64,000 nt of DNA. It comes from Herbiconiux flava. GTDB lineage: Bacteria; Actinomycetota; Actinomycetes; Actinomycetales; Microbacteriaceae. Positions 1 through 8,742 of the stretch are shown here, in pieces (positions within the stretch are counted from its first letter, which is position 1; each line of letters opens with the position of its first letter). Where the stretch lies: NCBI RefSeq assembly GCF_013409865.1, contig NZ_JACCBM010000001.1:1116001-1180000 (forward strand), in the 5' to 3' direction. The position numbers and the translations under genes were made by a program. Under the pieces are notes generated by a model. The model did not search any database. It saw only the letters and a list, made by a program, of their open reading frames with translations, and was not told the DNA's origin.

Positions 1-1
1 G

Positions 2-82
2 GATCCTGAGATCGGATTCGCCCAGTCGGCGGCGGCGCTGCGCACCATCCTCGACTCGACGGTCGTAGCGAATGAGTACTGA
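2..82 (+). CDS. C-terminal end of an unidentified gene (5' cut by window edge)
   Basis: Only the last 26 codons are present, ending in TGA at 80-82. The stop overlaps the start of the next gene (ATG at 72) by 11 bases, so the two are probably co-transcribed and translationally coupled. The tail ends with an Ala-rich helix (QSAAALRTILDST). A helix of this kind is seen at the C-terminus of many Gfo/Idh/MocA oxidoreductases, and that is the next gene's family, but the fragment is too short to assign. Confidence 0.5.
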   Translation, partial: DPEIGFAQSAAALRTILDSTVVANEY

Positions 83-1058
83 ACGGCTGCGCGTCGGGGT
101 CGCCGGCGCCGGGAACATCGCGACCATCGCCCAGCTGCCCACCTTGGTCGCCCGGGATGACATCGAGCTGACCGCTCTCGTCACCCGCCGTGACGACCCC
201 CAGCCGCTGATGCGGCGGTGGGGGTTCCGCAGCGCCTACCCGGCCGTCGAAGCGATGCTCGAGGCCGAGAACCTGGACGCGTTGTTCGTCCTGACTCCCC
301 GCTCGGAGCATCTGGCCTCGACCCGGTCTGCGCTCGAAGCCGGGGTCGACGTCTTCTGCGAGAAGCCACTGGCCACCAGAGCCGAGGACGCCCAGGAGCT
401 CGCCGAGCTCGCGGACCGCAGCGGCCGCATCCTCATGGTGGGCTTCAATCGCCGCTTCGCGCCTGTGTACGAAGCGGGACGGGCCGCCTTCGGTGAGAGC
501 GGCGCGAGTTTCTGCGTCGCTCAGAAGAACCGCGCCGGGTCGGAATACCGGGCGACGTTCGAGAACGCCATCCACATGGTCGACCTCCTCCGCTGGTACT
601 GCGGCGGCGAGCCCGTCGACGTGACGGCGCACGCCGCCGGTGACGACCCCTGGCAGGAGGACGGGCTGAGCGCCCTCGTCCGCTTCGACAACGGGCACAC
701 CGGTGTGCTGATGGCCGCTCGCAACGCCGGAGGCTGGAGTGAGAAGCTCGACGCCTACGGCGACGAGGTCACCGCTGCCGTCACGGCCCCGGACCGGGTG
801 GCCGTCACCCGCGACGGTGCCACGACCGTGCGCGACATGTCGCCCGAAGCGTTCGGCTGGGCGACCGCGACCCAGACCTTCGGCTTCGCCGGAGCCGTGC
901 ACCACTTCCTCGACCGGGTGCGGGACCGCCGGGAACCCCTCACCTCGGGTGCCGAGGCCGCGAGGACCCAGCTGCTGCTGGACCGCATCCTCGCCGCAGC
1001 CGGTCTGCCGACCGAGGAGCAGCCAGGCCGGACTTGGGCGAGTTATGCCAAGAAGTGA
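72..1058 (+). CDS. Gfo/Idh/MocA family oxidoreductase
   Basis: A 328-residue NAD(P)-dependent sugar or inositol oxidoreductase, a typical length for the family. The N-terminal Rossmann domain carries the dinucleotide loop GAGNIA at residues 12-17. The conserved EKPLA motif near residue 97 contains the family Lys that contacts substrate and cofactor. The rest is the alpha/beta C-terminal substrate domain. The start overlaps the preceding gene, and an SDR starts 13 bases downstream, so a small carbohydrate-oxidation operon is likely. The substrate cannot be read from the sequence. Confidence 0.85.
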   Translation: MSTERLRVGVAGAGNIATIAQLPTLVARDDIELTALVTRRDDPQPLMRRWGFRSAYPAVEAMLEAENLDALFVLTPRSEHLASTRSALEAGVDVFCEKPLATRAEDAQELAELADRSGRILMVGFNRRFAPVYEAGRAAFGESGASFCVAQKNRAGSEYRATFENAIHMVDLLRWYCGGEPVDVTAHAAGDDPWQEDGLSALVRFDNGHTGVLMAARNAGGWSEKLDAYGDEVTAAVTAPDRVAVTRDGATTVRDMSPEAFGWATATQTFGFAGAVHHFLDRVRDRREPLTSGAEAARTQLLLDRILAAAGLPTEEQPGRTWASYAKK

Positions 1059-1071
1059 GAAGGAGCAGACC

Positions 1072-1824
1072 GTGAAGGACCAGATCGTCGTCGTCACCGG
1101 ATCCAACGGCGGCATCGGCGCCGCGATGGTCGAGGCCTACCTGCGCGCCGGCGCCACCGTCATCGGCGCCGATCGCGGTGACGAGGGCGTCGACGGCCTC
1201 GCCGCCTACTACCCGCTCGACGTCACCGAGGAGGCGGGGGTGGTCTCGGCCGTCGCCGACATCGTCGCGACGCACGGGCGCATCGACGCCCTCGTGCACG
1301 CCGCGGGCGTGCTCGGCGAGACCCCGGACCCGATGCGGACGAGCACCGCAGAGTTCGAGCGGATCATGTCGATCAACGCGACCGGCACCTTCACGATCGT
1401 GCGGGAGACAGCGCAGTCCATGCTGGACACGGGCGCCGCCGGCACGCTGCTGCTGTTCTCCTCGGTCGCGGCGAAGGAGGGGCGGCGCACCTACCTGCCC
1501 TACAACGCCAGCAAGATCGCCGTGCTCCACATCATGTGGTCGATGGCCCAGATCCTCGGCCCCTCCGGCATATCCGTCAATGCGATCACGCCCGGCCCTG
1601 TCGAGACGAACATGTGGACCCAGCTCGCCGACGCTGCGGGCACCGCGGTCGACTCGGCCGCCCGGGCGCGGGCGGAACGTGCGGCCCAGCTGCCGATGCA
1701 GCGCTTCGCTCAGCCTGACGAGGTCGCCCGTGCGGCGCTGTTCCTGACAGACCCGGCGAACCGGTACATCACCGGCGTCAGCCTCGACGTGGCGGGCGGG
1801 GCGCACCTCGGCATGGGCTCATAG
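1072..1824 (+). CDS. SDR family oxidoreductase
   Basis: A 250-residue short-chain dehydrogenase/reductase. The cofactor motif TGSNGGIG is at residues 9-16. The catalytic set is Ser130/131, Tyr144 and Lys148 (YNASK), and HAAG lies near residue 77. I chose the GTG at 1072 because AGAAGGAG sits 7 bases upstream and the protein then begins exactly at the Rossmann strand (VKDQIVVVTG). It probably forms an operon with the Gfo/Idh/MocA gene and acts on a related polyol or sugar. Reading through upstream codons in the same frame would only add non-homologous sequence. Confidence 0.88.
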   Translation: MKDQIVVVTGSNGGIGAAMVEAYLRAGATVIGADRGDEGVDGLAAYYPLDVTEEAGVVSAVADIVATHGRIDALVHAAGVLGETPDPMRTSTAEFERIMSINATGTFTIVRETAQSMLDTGAAGTLLLFSSVAAKEGRRTYLPYNASKIAVLHIMWSMAQILGPSGISVNAITPGPVETNMWTQLADAAGTAVDSAARARAERAAQLPMQRFAQPDEVARAALFLTDPANRYITGVSLDVAGGAHLGMGS

Positions 1825-1831
1825 CCTCCCG

Positions 1832-1972
1832 GGCTTCTCCATCGGCGGCCTCCTCCAGAACCGCCACGTCATGCCCCCGCTCACCCGCATGCGTGCGAGC
1901 GGATCGGGGGTGCCGGGGCAGATCATGGCCGAGCACAACGCGCAGCGCGCATGCAGGCCCGGCGTCAGCTCG
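1832..1972 (+). pseudogene. Remnant of an Old Yellow Enzyme (NADH:flavin oxidoreductase) gene, N-terminal part only
   Basis: Translation in the frame of the ATG at 1871 gives LLQNRHVMPPLTRMRA followed by VPGQIMAEHNAQRA. This matches the start of alkene reductases of the OYE/NemA type (family pattern LxNRxVMAPLTRxRA...VP...MAEYYAQRA). Similarity stops at about 1970, where the reading passes into the upstream region of the TetR gene. About 300 residues are missing, as is a proper start, so this is a decayed 5' fragment. It lies between an SDR and a TetR gene. TetR-family genes often sit beside OYE genes, so the regulator may once have controlled it. Confidence 0.65.
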
Positions 1973-2020
1973 CGCGTTCGACCGACGACGTCGTCTCCCC
2001 CTCTTAGACCACAGATTCTG

Positions 2021-2042
2021 TACACCTGTCCAGAACAGGCGT
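2021..2042 (+). promoter_or_regulatory. Inverted repeat upstream of the TetR gene (candidate operator)
   Basis: CCTGT (2025-2029) and ACAGG (2035-2039) form a perfect 5-bp inverted repeat with a 5-base centre, ending 15 bases before the start codon at 2055. TetR proteins commonly repress themselves from such sites. That this one binds the 2055 regulator is inference. Confidence 0.4.
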
Positions 2043-2054
2043 AGGGTCGAGGGC

Positions 2055-2654
2055 ATGAGCGCTGCCGCCGGGTCGAACGAAGAGCTGCGGCGCGGCCTGC
2101 AGGAGTCGCTCGACCCCCGGGTCGCCCGCACCCGCACAGGCATCGCGGCGGCGGTGCACCAGCTCTCCGACGCCGGAGGGGAGCTGAGCGTGGCCGCCAT
2201 CGCGCGCGCCGCCGGCATCAGCCGGGCCAGCTTCTACGCGCACTACGCGAGTCTCGACGAGCTCGCCGACACCCTCCGGCGCGACGCCTTCCTCGCCATC
2301 GCCGACCTCTACCAGAACGACGAGCGGCCCGACGCGATGCGCGCCTCGCAGGATCGCCTGGTCGCCCACTTCGCCGGCAACCGCGCGCTGTACGCGGCGG
2401 TCGGCGCGCTGCCGGTCACCAAGGAGGGCTACCTCGCGGGCGTGCGCGCCATGGCGGCGGTGATCGAGGAGGCGCTGCTCGAGCATCCGGCCCGCCCCGC
2501 GGAGCTCGCCCCCGAGCCCACCGCCCGCTACATCGTCGGCGCCGCGTACGGGCTGCTCGACGCCTGGATCGCCGGCGAGATCGTGCTCGAGGAGGAGGCG
2601 CTGGCCGACCATCTGACCCGCCTCCTGCCGAGCTGGTTCAGCGGCATCCGCTGA
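2055..2654 (+). CDS. TetR family transcriptional regulator
   Basis: A 199-residue regulator with an N-terminal helix-turn-helix at about residues 44-70 ([20 protein letters not shown]), the TetR signature, and a helical ligand domain. The ATG at 2055 is the first that keeps a normal-length N-terminal arm. An in-frame extension upstream would read through the OYE remnant region. The alcohol dehydrogenase gene starts 62 bases downstream on the same strand, so that enzyme is the most likely target, with a possible autoregulatory palindrome just upstream. The ligand is unknown. Confidence 0.85.
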   Translation: MSAAAGSNEELRRGLQESLDPRVARTRTGIAAAVHQLSDAGGELSVAAIARAAGISRASFYAHYASLDELADTLRRDAFLAIADLYQNDERPDAMRASQDRLVAHFAGNRALYAAVGALPVTKEGYLAGVRAMAAVIEEALLEHPARPAELAPEPTARYIVGAAYGLLDAWIAGEIVLEEEALADHLTRLLPSWFSGIR

Positions 2655-2716
2655 CCCGAACCCGAAGAACGGGGGCGACTCCGAGAGCCGAGCCCCACCC
2701 GAAGAGAGGAACACCC

Positions 2717-3814
2717 ATGAAGGCCACCCTGGTACGCGAGATCGGTGCAGGATTCGTCACCGAGGACGTCGAGCTCGCCGATCCGATCGGCCGGGAGGTG
2801 CTCGTCGACGTGAAGGCCTCCGGGCTCTGCCACACCGACCTCACCTATTCGCGCAACGACCTCGGCAGCCCGCTGCCCATGCTCCTCGGCCACGAGGTCG
2901 CCGGCGTCGTCGCCGCAGTCGGCCCCGGTGTCACCGAGTTCGCCGTGGGCGACCACGTCGTCGGCTGCCTGGTGCAGTCGTGCGGAAAATGCGAGGCCTG
3001 CCTCACCGGCCGCACCTTCCAGTGCGAGCATCCCGAGGCCACGCTGCGCACGGGCGACGAGCCCGCCCGCGTCAGCGACTCGCACGGCCACCGGGTCGAG
3101 CAGGTCTTCGGCCTCGGCGGCTTCGCGCAGCAGGCGCTGATCCACGAGAACCAGCTGGTCAAGGTCAGCGACGCCATCCCGTTCGCCCAGGCGGCGCTGC
3201 TCGGCTGCGGCGTGGTCACGGGCGCCGGCGCGGTCATCAACACCTCGAACACCCAGGCCGGCGATTCCGTCGTGATCATCGGCGCGGGCGGCGTGGGCCT
3301 CAACGCGATCAACGGTGCCGTCGTCGCCGGAGCCACGACGATCATCGCGGTCGACGTGGCCGACGACAAGCTCGAGAAGGCGAAGCGCTTCGGCGCGACC
3401 CACACCATCAACTCCACGAAGACGGATGCGGTGGCCGAGGTCATGGCCATCACCGGCCGGGGTGCGGATGCGGCCTTCGACTTCGTCGGCATCCCCGCCG
3501 TCACCGCCTCCGGTCTCGAGATGGTCCGCCCGGGCGGCGGTCTCTACCTGATCGGCATCATCGACCCGTCGGCGACGCTGCCGCTGCTGACGATCGGGCT
3601 GATCGGAGCGCAGAAGCGCATCCAGGGCGTGTACATGGGGTCGACGACGCCGAAGCACGACATCCCGCTCTACGCCGAGCTGTACCTGCAGGGGCGCTTC
3701 AACCTCGACGACCTGATGTCGCGCGAGATCGCGCTCGATGGCGTCGAGGCGGGGTACGAGCTGCTGAGGGATCCCGAGGTGACGCGGGTGGTGATCACCT
3801 CCGGGCTGAGCTGA
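2717..3814 (+). CDS. Zinc-dependent alcohol dehydrogenase (MDR family)
   Basis: A 365-residue medium-chain dehydrogenase that oxidises an alcohol to an aldehyde with NAD. Catalytic zinc ligands are Cys38 (GLCHTD) and His59-Glu60 (GHEVAG). Structural zinc is held by Cys89, Cys92, Cys95 and Cys103. The dinucleotide loop GAGGVGLNA lies near residue 193. The length and the loop fit the class III/aryl-alcohol type rather than short quinone reductases. A good ribosome site (AGAGAGGA) lies 6 bases before the ATG. It is probably controlled by the TetR gene upstream. The natural substrate is not evident. Confidence 0.88.
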   Translation: MKATLVREIGAGFVTEDVELADPIGREVLVDVKASGLCHTDLTYSRNDLGSPLPMLLGHEVAGVVAAVGPGVTEFAVGDHVVGCLVQSCGKCEACLTGRTFQCEHPEATLRTGDEPARVSDSHGHRVEQVFGLGGFAQQALIHENQLVKVSDAIPFAQAALLGCGVVTGAGAVINTSNTQAGDSVVIIGAGGVGLNAINGAVVAGATTIIAVDVADDKLEKAKRFGATHTINSTKTDAVAEVMAITGRGADAAFDFVGIPAVTASGLEMVRPGGGLYLIGIIDPSATLPLLTIGLIGAQKRIQGVYMGSTTPKHDIPLYAELYLQGRFNLDDLMSREIALDGVEAGYELLRDPEVTRVVITSGLS

Positions 3815-3827
3815 GCGTCGCTCGGCC

Positions 3828-3882
3828 GAGGCGGGGCGAGGCGGGGCGGGCCGAGGCGGGGCGAGGCGGGGCGAGGCGGGGC
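3828..3882 (+). repeat. Direct repeat GAGGCGGGGC, five copies
   Basis: Five exact copies of the 10-mer GAGGCGGGGC lie at 3828-3837, 3838-3847, 3853-3862, 3863-3872 and 3873-3882, with one 5-base interruption. They fill the gap between the alcohol dehydrogenase and the luciferase-like gene. The array has no hairpin potential and no U-tract, so it is unlikely to be a terminator. It may be a simple slippage array. Confidence 0.85.
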
Positions 3883-3936
3883 GAGCTGGTCGGTCGAGTC
3901 GGGAAGGGTGCGCCGCCCGCCGGCGTTGACCCTGAC

Positions 3937-4944
3937 ATGACCGTTCCCCTCTCGATCCTCGACCTCGCCCCGATCGCACCCGGCGAGACCGCGCGCGACA
4001 GCTTCGCCGCCTCCGTCGCGCTCGCCCAGCAGGCCGAGACGAGCGGCTACCGGCGGGTCTGGTACGCCGAGCACCACAACATGGAGTCGATCGCGTCGAG
4101 CGCGACCGCGGTGCTGATCGCGCACGTGGCCTCGCAGACGTCGACGATCCGGCTCGGGGCCGGCGGCGTGATGCTGCCGAACCACGCGCCGCTGACGATC
4201 GCCGAGCAGTTCGGCACGCTCGAGGCGCTGCACCCCGGGCGCATCGACCTGGGGCTCGGGCGGGCACCCGGCAGCGACCAGGCGACCTTCCGGGCGCTCC
4301 GCCGCGACCCGGCCTCGTCGGAGCGGTTCCCTGAGGACGTGCTCGAGCTGCAAGGCTTCCTCGCCGGCGAGTCGCGCGTGCCCGGCGTGGGCGCCACACC
4401 GGGTGCCGGCTCGCGGGTGCCGCTGTACATCCTGGGCTCGTCGCTGTTCGGCGCCCGGCTCGCCGCCGCCTACGGGCTCCCCTACGCCTTCGCGTCGCAC
4501 TTCGCTCCGGATGCTCTGCACGACGCCGTGGCGACCTACCGACGTGAATTCACCCCCTCCGAGCAGCTCGACCGGCCGCACGTCATCGCCGGGGTGAACG
4601 CGATCGCGGCCGACGACCGTGACGACGCCGAGCAGCAGTTCGCGCGCATGAAGCGTGCCCGGCTGATGATGCTGCTGCGCCAGAGCGGCCGCATCTCGCT
4701 CGAGCGGCAGTTCGGCGACGACGAGCTCGACTACCTGCTGACCACCCCGGCCGGTGCGCACGTCGCCACCATGACGACCTACACCGGCATCGGCACGGGT
4801 GCCGAGGTCGCCGACTACGTCGAGGACTTCGCGCGCGCGGCCGACGTCGACGAAGTGATCGTGGCGCACGCCTCCCTGGCGACGGACGCGCGGGTGCGCT
4901 CGGTCGAGCTGCTCGCCGACGCGCACGCCCGCGTCGCCGCCTAG
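3937..4944 (+). CDS. LLM class flavin-dependent oxidoreductase
   Basis: A 335-residue bacterial-luciferase-fold (LLM) flavin oxidoreductase. The N-terminal half shows the family landmarks VWYAEHHNM near residue 47, [11 protein letters not shown] near 72 and the [12 protein letters not shown] loop near 100. This is typical of the group 1 monooxygenase-like subfamily that uses reduced FMN supplied by a separate reductase. I set the start at the ATG at 3937, immediately before the first conserved strand. Upstream in-frame sequence is the GC-rich repeat. It converges on the aldehyde dehydrogenase gene. The substrate is unknown. Confidence 0.85.
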   Translation: MTVPLSILDLAPIAPGETARDSFAASVALAQQAETSGYRRVWYAEHHNMESIASSATAVLIAHVASQTSTIRLGAGGVMLPNHAPLTIAEQFGTLEALHPGRIDLGLGRAPGSDQATFRALRRDPASSERFPEDVLELQGFLAGESRVPGVGATPGAGSRVPLYILGSSLFGARLAAAYGLPYAFASHFAPDALHDAVATYRREFTPSEQLDRPHVIAGVNAIAADDRDDAEQQFARMKRARLMMLLRQSGRISLERQFGDDELDYLLTTPAGAHVATMTTYTGIGTGAEVADYVEDFARAADVDEVIVAHASLATDARVRSVELLADAHARVAA

Positions 4945-4959
4945 GGCGGCCGGGCCGCC
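4945..4959. terminator. GC hairpin between convergent genes
   Basis: GGCGGC (4945-4950) and GCCGCC (4954-4959) form a 6-bp stem with a 3-base loop directly after the stop codon of the luciferase-like gene. It has no U-tract. A short, stable hairpin is plausible as a weak terminator in such GC-rich DNA. Confidence 0.35.
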
Positions 4960-5028
4960 GGCTCAGCCTGAGACGCCCGCGTCGCCGCTAGCCGGCGCCA
5001 CCCGGGAGGGCCGGGAGGGCAGGCGGCC

Positions 5029-6525
5029 TCACGGCAGCACGAGCACCCCGTCCACGCGCCGCGGGAAATCGACCGGCCCGTCACGCAGCTCGGCCGGCAG
5101 CTCGGCCTCCGGCGCGTTCTGCCACGCCACCGGCCGCAGGTACCGCCGGATCGAGGTCGCGCCCACCGAGGTGTGCACCGAGTCGGTCGAGGGCCACGGC
5201 CCGCCGTGGTGCTGCGCCCAGGCGACGGCCACTCCCGTCGGGTACTGGTCGTAGAGGATGCGCCCCGCGCTCGCCGTGACCGCGGCCCGGGCCGCGGGAA
5301 CGCCGGCGTCTCCGGGCTCGAGGAACAGCGTCGCGGTCAGCGTTCCGGGCAGGCCCGCGGCGAGCCGGGCGGCGTGCTCGTCGTCGCGGTAGCGCGCCAC
5401 CACGGCGACGGGCCCGAAGCACTCCTCGGCCAGGCGGCCGGCCAGCTCCTCGCCGTCGAACTCGACGACGGCCGGGGAGGTCGACCCGGTGGCGGATGCC
5501 GAGCCACCGCTCAGCAGCGAGGCGCCGGGAACGGCCGCGAGCGAGGCGAGCCCGTCACGGTAGGCGTCGGCCATGCCGAGAGTGAGCGCCGGCTTGGCGT
5601 CCACGGCGGCGACCGCAGAGGCCAGAGCCGCGACGAGGGCGTCGCCCGAGGCGCCCGCCGGCACGAGCGCGATGCCCGGCTTGGTGCAGAACTGCCCGCC
5701 GCCCTGCACGATGGACGCGGCGAGACCCGCGGCGATCGTGTCGGCCCGGGCCGCCGCGGCGGCGGGCGAGACGAGCACCGGGTTGATGCTGCCGAGCTCA
5801 CCGTAGAACGGGATCGGCGACGGCCGGGCCGCCGCCAGCTCGGCCAGCGCGCGTCCGCCACCGGGCGACCCGGTGAAGCTCGCGGCGCGGATCGCCGGCG
5901 CCTGCACGAGGTCGATCCCCGCCTGGTAGCCGTAGACCACCGACACGGCGCGCCCCACCACGGGATCGGTCACCTCGGCGGTCACCGACGCGACGAGGGC
6001 GCTGGTGGCCGGATGCGCGGGATGCGCCTTCACGACGACCCCCGCTCCGGCGGCCAGCGCGGCCGCGGTGTCCCCGCCCGGCACCGAGAAGGCGAGGGGG
6101 AAGTTGCTCGCGGCGTAGACGGCGACGGGGCCGAGCGGAACGAGCATCCGGCGCAGATCGGGCCGCGGGCCCATGGGGGTGTCGCCCGCGTGGTCGATGA
6201 CGGCCTCGAGGTAGGAGCCCTCGCGCAGCACCTCGGCGAAGAAGCGCAGCTGGAAGGCCGTGCGGCTGAGCTCGCCGTTCAGGCGGATCGAACCGAGGGC
6301 CGTCTCGGAGTCGGCGGCGGCGACGACGTCGTCGCGCCGGGCCTCCAGCGCGTCGGCGATCGACTCGAGCAGGCGGGCCCGGCCCGTGCGGCCGAGGGCC
6401 TGGAGGCGGGTCGTCGCGGCGGTTGCGGCCGAGACGGCGGCGGCGAGGCCGGCCGAGTCGGTCTCCTCGAGGTCGAGGGTGCGGCGCACGCCGGTCGCCG
6501 GGTCGGTGGTGGTGATGGAGGTCAT
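5029..6525 (-). CDS. Aldehyde dehydrogenase (NADP+), 2,5-dioxovalerate / alpha-ketoglutarate semialdehyde type
   Basis: A 498-residue ALDH-superfamily protein that would oxidise 2,5-dioxopentanoate to 2-oxoglutarate. The catalytic Cys lies near residue 280 (GGQFCTKPG) and the general-base Glu near 242 in GELGSINPV. That GELGSxNP version is characteristic of the alpha-ketoglutarate semialdehyde dehydrogenase group, rather than the ELGGK motif of ordinary ALDHs. It is the last gene of the minus-strand sugar-acid cluster, 100 bases after the enolase-superfamily dehydratase. The neighbouring DHDPS-fold enzyme would make its substrate, which supports the assignment. Confidence 0.85.
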   Translation of the reverse strand: MTSITTTDPATGVRRTLDLEETDSAGLAAAVSAATAATTRLQALGRTGRARLLESIADALEARRDDVVAAADSETALGSIRLNGELSRTAFQLRFFAEVLREGSYLEAVIDHAGDTPMGPRPDLRRMLVPLGPVAVYAASNFPLAFSVPGGDTAAALAAGAGVVVKAHPAHPATSALVASVTAEVTDPVVGRAVSVVYGYQAGIDLVQAPAIRAASFTGSPGGGRALAELAAARPSPIPFYGELGSINPVLVSPAAAAARADTIAAGLAASIVQGGGQFCTKPGIALVPAGASGDALVAALASAVAAVDAKPALTLGMADAYRDGLASLAAVPGASLLSGGSASATGSTSPAVVEFDGEELAGRLAEECFGPVAVVARYRDDEHAARLAAGLPGTLTATLFLEPGDAGVPAARAAVTASAGRILYDQYPTGVAVAWAQHHGGPWPSTDSVHTSVGATSIRRYLRPVAWQNAPEAELPAELRDGPVDFPRRVDGVLVLP

Positions 6526-6625
6526 GCTGTCGTGCTCCTTCGTCTCAAGGGGTCGGGTCGGGTCGAGCCGGGCCGCCAGGTCGACGGCGGGCGGCCGGCG
6601 GGGCGGCGGTCGGTGGGCTGGCGCC

Positions 6626-7774
6626 CTACATCCACCCCGTCGACCCGTCCGGCTTCACCGGCACCCGCCGCTCCCAGTGCACCCAGTCGTCCTCCACCAG
6701 GGCCGTCTCGTCGATCGTGATGCCCCAGCCGGGCCGGTCGGGCCGCAGCTCGAGGTGACCGTCGACGGGCGTGTAGGGGTCGTGGCACCACGAGACCGGG
6801 TCGGGCTTGTACTCGAGGATCGAGAAGTTCGTCGTCGCCGCCGCGAAGTGCACGTTCGCCGCGGTCGCGAGCGGCCCGAGCGGGTTGTGCGGCGCCACGG
6901 GCACGTAGTGGGCCTCGGCGAGGTGCGCGATCTTGACCATCTGGGTCAGCCCGCCCACCACGCAGATGTCGGGCTGCACGATGTCGGCGCCCTGCACCGA
7001 GAGCAGCCCGAGGAACTCGTTGGGGGAGTAGAGCGACTCGCCGGTCGCGAGCGGCACCGAGAGCGCCGACAGCTCCGCGCGGATGCGCGCCCAGGCCGGC
7101 AGGTACTCGGGCCGGATCGGCTCCTCGAGGAAGAGCGGGTCGTTCGGCGCGAGAGCGGCGCCGAGCGCCACCGCCTGCTGCGGCGACCAGAGGCAGGCGT
7201 GGGCGTCGAAGGCGAACTCGAAGTCGTCGGGATGCGCATCCCGCACCTCACCGAAGTACCGCCCGAGCTCGGCGGCCACCACCCCGAAGCGGTGCCGGTG
7301 CAGCTCGGTGCGGTAGGGGCTCAGCTTGAAGGCGGTGAAGCCCTCGGTCTCGTGCAGCCGGGTGGTGCGGTCGAGCAGCTCGGGCACGTCGGGGGCCGAG
7401 TAGAGGCCGGCGTAGACGCGCACCCGGTCGCGCACCGCGCCGCCGAGCAGCTGGTAGACGGGCAGCCCGGCGGCCTTGCCCGCGATGTCCCACAGCGCGT
7501 GGTCGATCGCCGCGAGGGCCGCGAGGCCGAGGGCGCCGGGCGGGAACCGCGACGACTGAAGCAGCAGCTGCGCCACGAACGAGGTGCGGCGCGCGTCGAT
7601 GCCCTTGATCTGCTCGAACAGGTACTCCAGCAGCGGCGGGAAGGCGAGGTCGGGGCCGTGGTTGTACACCTCGGCCCAGCCCTCGAGGCCGTCGTCGGTG
7701 GTGATCTTCACCAGCACCCGGGGGCGGTCGCCGACGCGCTGCAGGTAGGTGTCGAGCCGCTCGATCACGGTCAT
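6626..7774 (-). CDS. Mandelate racemase/muconate lactonizing enzyme family sugar-acid dehydratase
   Basis: A 382-residue enolase-superfamily protein with an N-terminal capping domain and a C-terminal barrel. Visible metal-site and catalytic elements are DAHACLW near residue 190, EEP near 218, GES near 246 and APHNPLGP near 292. The Asp-x-His form of the first metal site and the PHNPLGP loop resemble the galactonate/mannonate dehydratase branch rather than glucarate dehydratase. The start ATG (7772-7774) overlaps the stop of the upstream gene in an ATGA, indicating translational coupling. The likely role is to dehydrate an aldonate or aldarate to a 2-keto-3-deoxy acid. The exact sugar is uncertain. 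Confidence 0.82.
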   Translation of the reverse strand: MTVIERLDTYLQRVGDRPRVLVKITTDDGLEGWAEVYNHGPDLAFPPLLEYLFEQIKGIDARRTSFVAQLLLQSSRFPPGALGLAALAAIDHALWDIAGKAAGLPVYQLLGGAVRDRVRVYAGLYSAPDVPELLDRTTRLHETEGFTAFKLSPYRTELHRHRFGVVAAELGRYFGEVRDAHPDDFEFAFDAHACLWSPQQAVALGAALAPNDPLFLEEPIRPEYLPAWARIRAELSALSVPLATGESLYSPNEFLGLLSVQGADIVQPDICVVGGLTQMVKIAHLAEAHYVPVAPHNPLGPLATAANVHFAAATTNFSILEYKPDPVSWCHDPYTPVDGHLELRPDRPGWGITIDETALVEDDWVHWERRVPVKPDGSTGWM

Positions 7775-8742
7775 GCGGGCACCGCGGCAGTCTCGACGTC
7801 GCGCTGCAGGGGAGGCGCGGCGGGCCAGTCGGCGATCGACTCGCGCACCTCCTCCCGGGCGCTCGCGGAGAGCGGGGCGCTCGGTGGCCGCAGCTCGCGG
7901 CGGCAGAGGCCGAGCTGGTGCATGGCCTCCTTGACGACCGCCACGTTGTCGGCCGAGCGGCCCCGGGCCCGCAGGTGCTCGAACTGACGGATGCTCCGCC
8001 ACACGGTCTCGGCCTCCGCCGGGTCGCCCCCACGGAGCGCCTCGAGCATCGCGAGCGAGGTGGCGGGCACCACGTTCACCAGCCCCGAGGTGAAGGCCCG
8101 CGCGCCGCCCTGCCAGTACGACGGGGCGTACGACTCGGCGAGCCCGGCGATCCACAGCACCTCGGATGCCGTGGCGGCGGCCACCTCCGAGCGCACGGTG
8201 GCGAACACCACCGGGTCGGGCACCGAGTACTTCAGCGCCACCACGTTCGGCGCCGCGTCGATCAGCCGAGCGATCTCGGCGCCGCCGATCAGCGTCGAGC
8301 TCAGGTAGGGCACCACCCCGATCTCGGGCACGGCCGAGGCGATGGCGACGTTGTAGTCGATCCAGCCCTCCGGCGAGAGGTAGGGCAGCACCGGCTGGTG
8401 CACCATCACGGCGTCGGCCCCGGCGTCGCGGGCGAAGCGGGCGTCGGCGATCGCGGTGGTGAGGTCGAGCCCCACTCCGCCGATGATCGTCACCCGGCCG
8501 GCCGCCGCATCCGTCACCGTTCGGAGCACCGCGCGGCGCTCCTCGGGCGAGAGGGCGTAGAACTCGCCCGTGTTGCCGTTCGGCGTGAGCGCCGTGACGC
8601 CGGCGACGACGAGCCGGTCGACCAGGGCGGTGAGCAGCGGATGATCGATCCCACCGCTCGCGTCGAACGGCACGACGGGGATGCCGACGACGGTGGAGAG
8701 TCGGGCGATCAGGGCGTCGCGGTCGAGGCCGGATGCGGTCAT
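7771..8742 (-). CDS. Dihydrodipicolinate synthase family protein (keto-deoxy sugar-acid dehydratase/aldolase)
   Basis: A 323-residue class I lyase of the DapA fold. The Schiff-base Lys is near residue 166 in VALKYS, the partner Tyr near 143 in VVPYLSS, and the carboxylate-binding loop is PNGNTGEFYALSPEE. Because the operon also contains an ALDH of the ketoglutarate-semialdehyde type, I infer 5-dehydro-4-deoxyglucarate dehydratase-like or KDG-type chemistry rather than lysine biosynthesis. The start overlaps the end of the MFS gene (8739-8742) and GAAAGGAC lies just upstream. Confidence 0.82.
   Translation of the reverse strand: MTASGLDRDALIARLSTVVGIPVVPFDASGGIDHPLLTALVDRLVVAGVTALTPNGNTGEFYALSPEERRAVLRTVTDAAAGRVTIIGGVGLDLTTAIADARFARDAGADAVMVHQPVLPYLSPEGWIDYNVAIASAVPEIGVVPYLSSTLIGGAEIARLIDAAPNVVALKYSVPDPVVFATVRSEVAAATASEVLWIAGLAESYAPSYWQGGARAFTSGLVNVVPATSLAMLEALRGGDPAEAETVWRSIRQFEHLRARGRSADNVAVVKEAMHQLGLCRRELRPPSAPLSASAREEVRESIADWPAAPPLQRDVETAAVPA

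Noticed and set aside
2528..4399. A 623-codon open frame on the minus strand across the alcohol dehydrogenase and the luciferase-like gene
   Set aside because: It is a shadow: the product is Arg/Ala/His-rich low-complexity, has no domain, and the plus strand carries two clear enzyme genes. High GC makes such long antisense frames common here.
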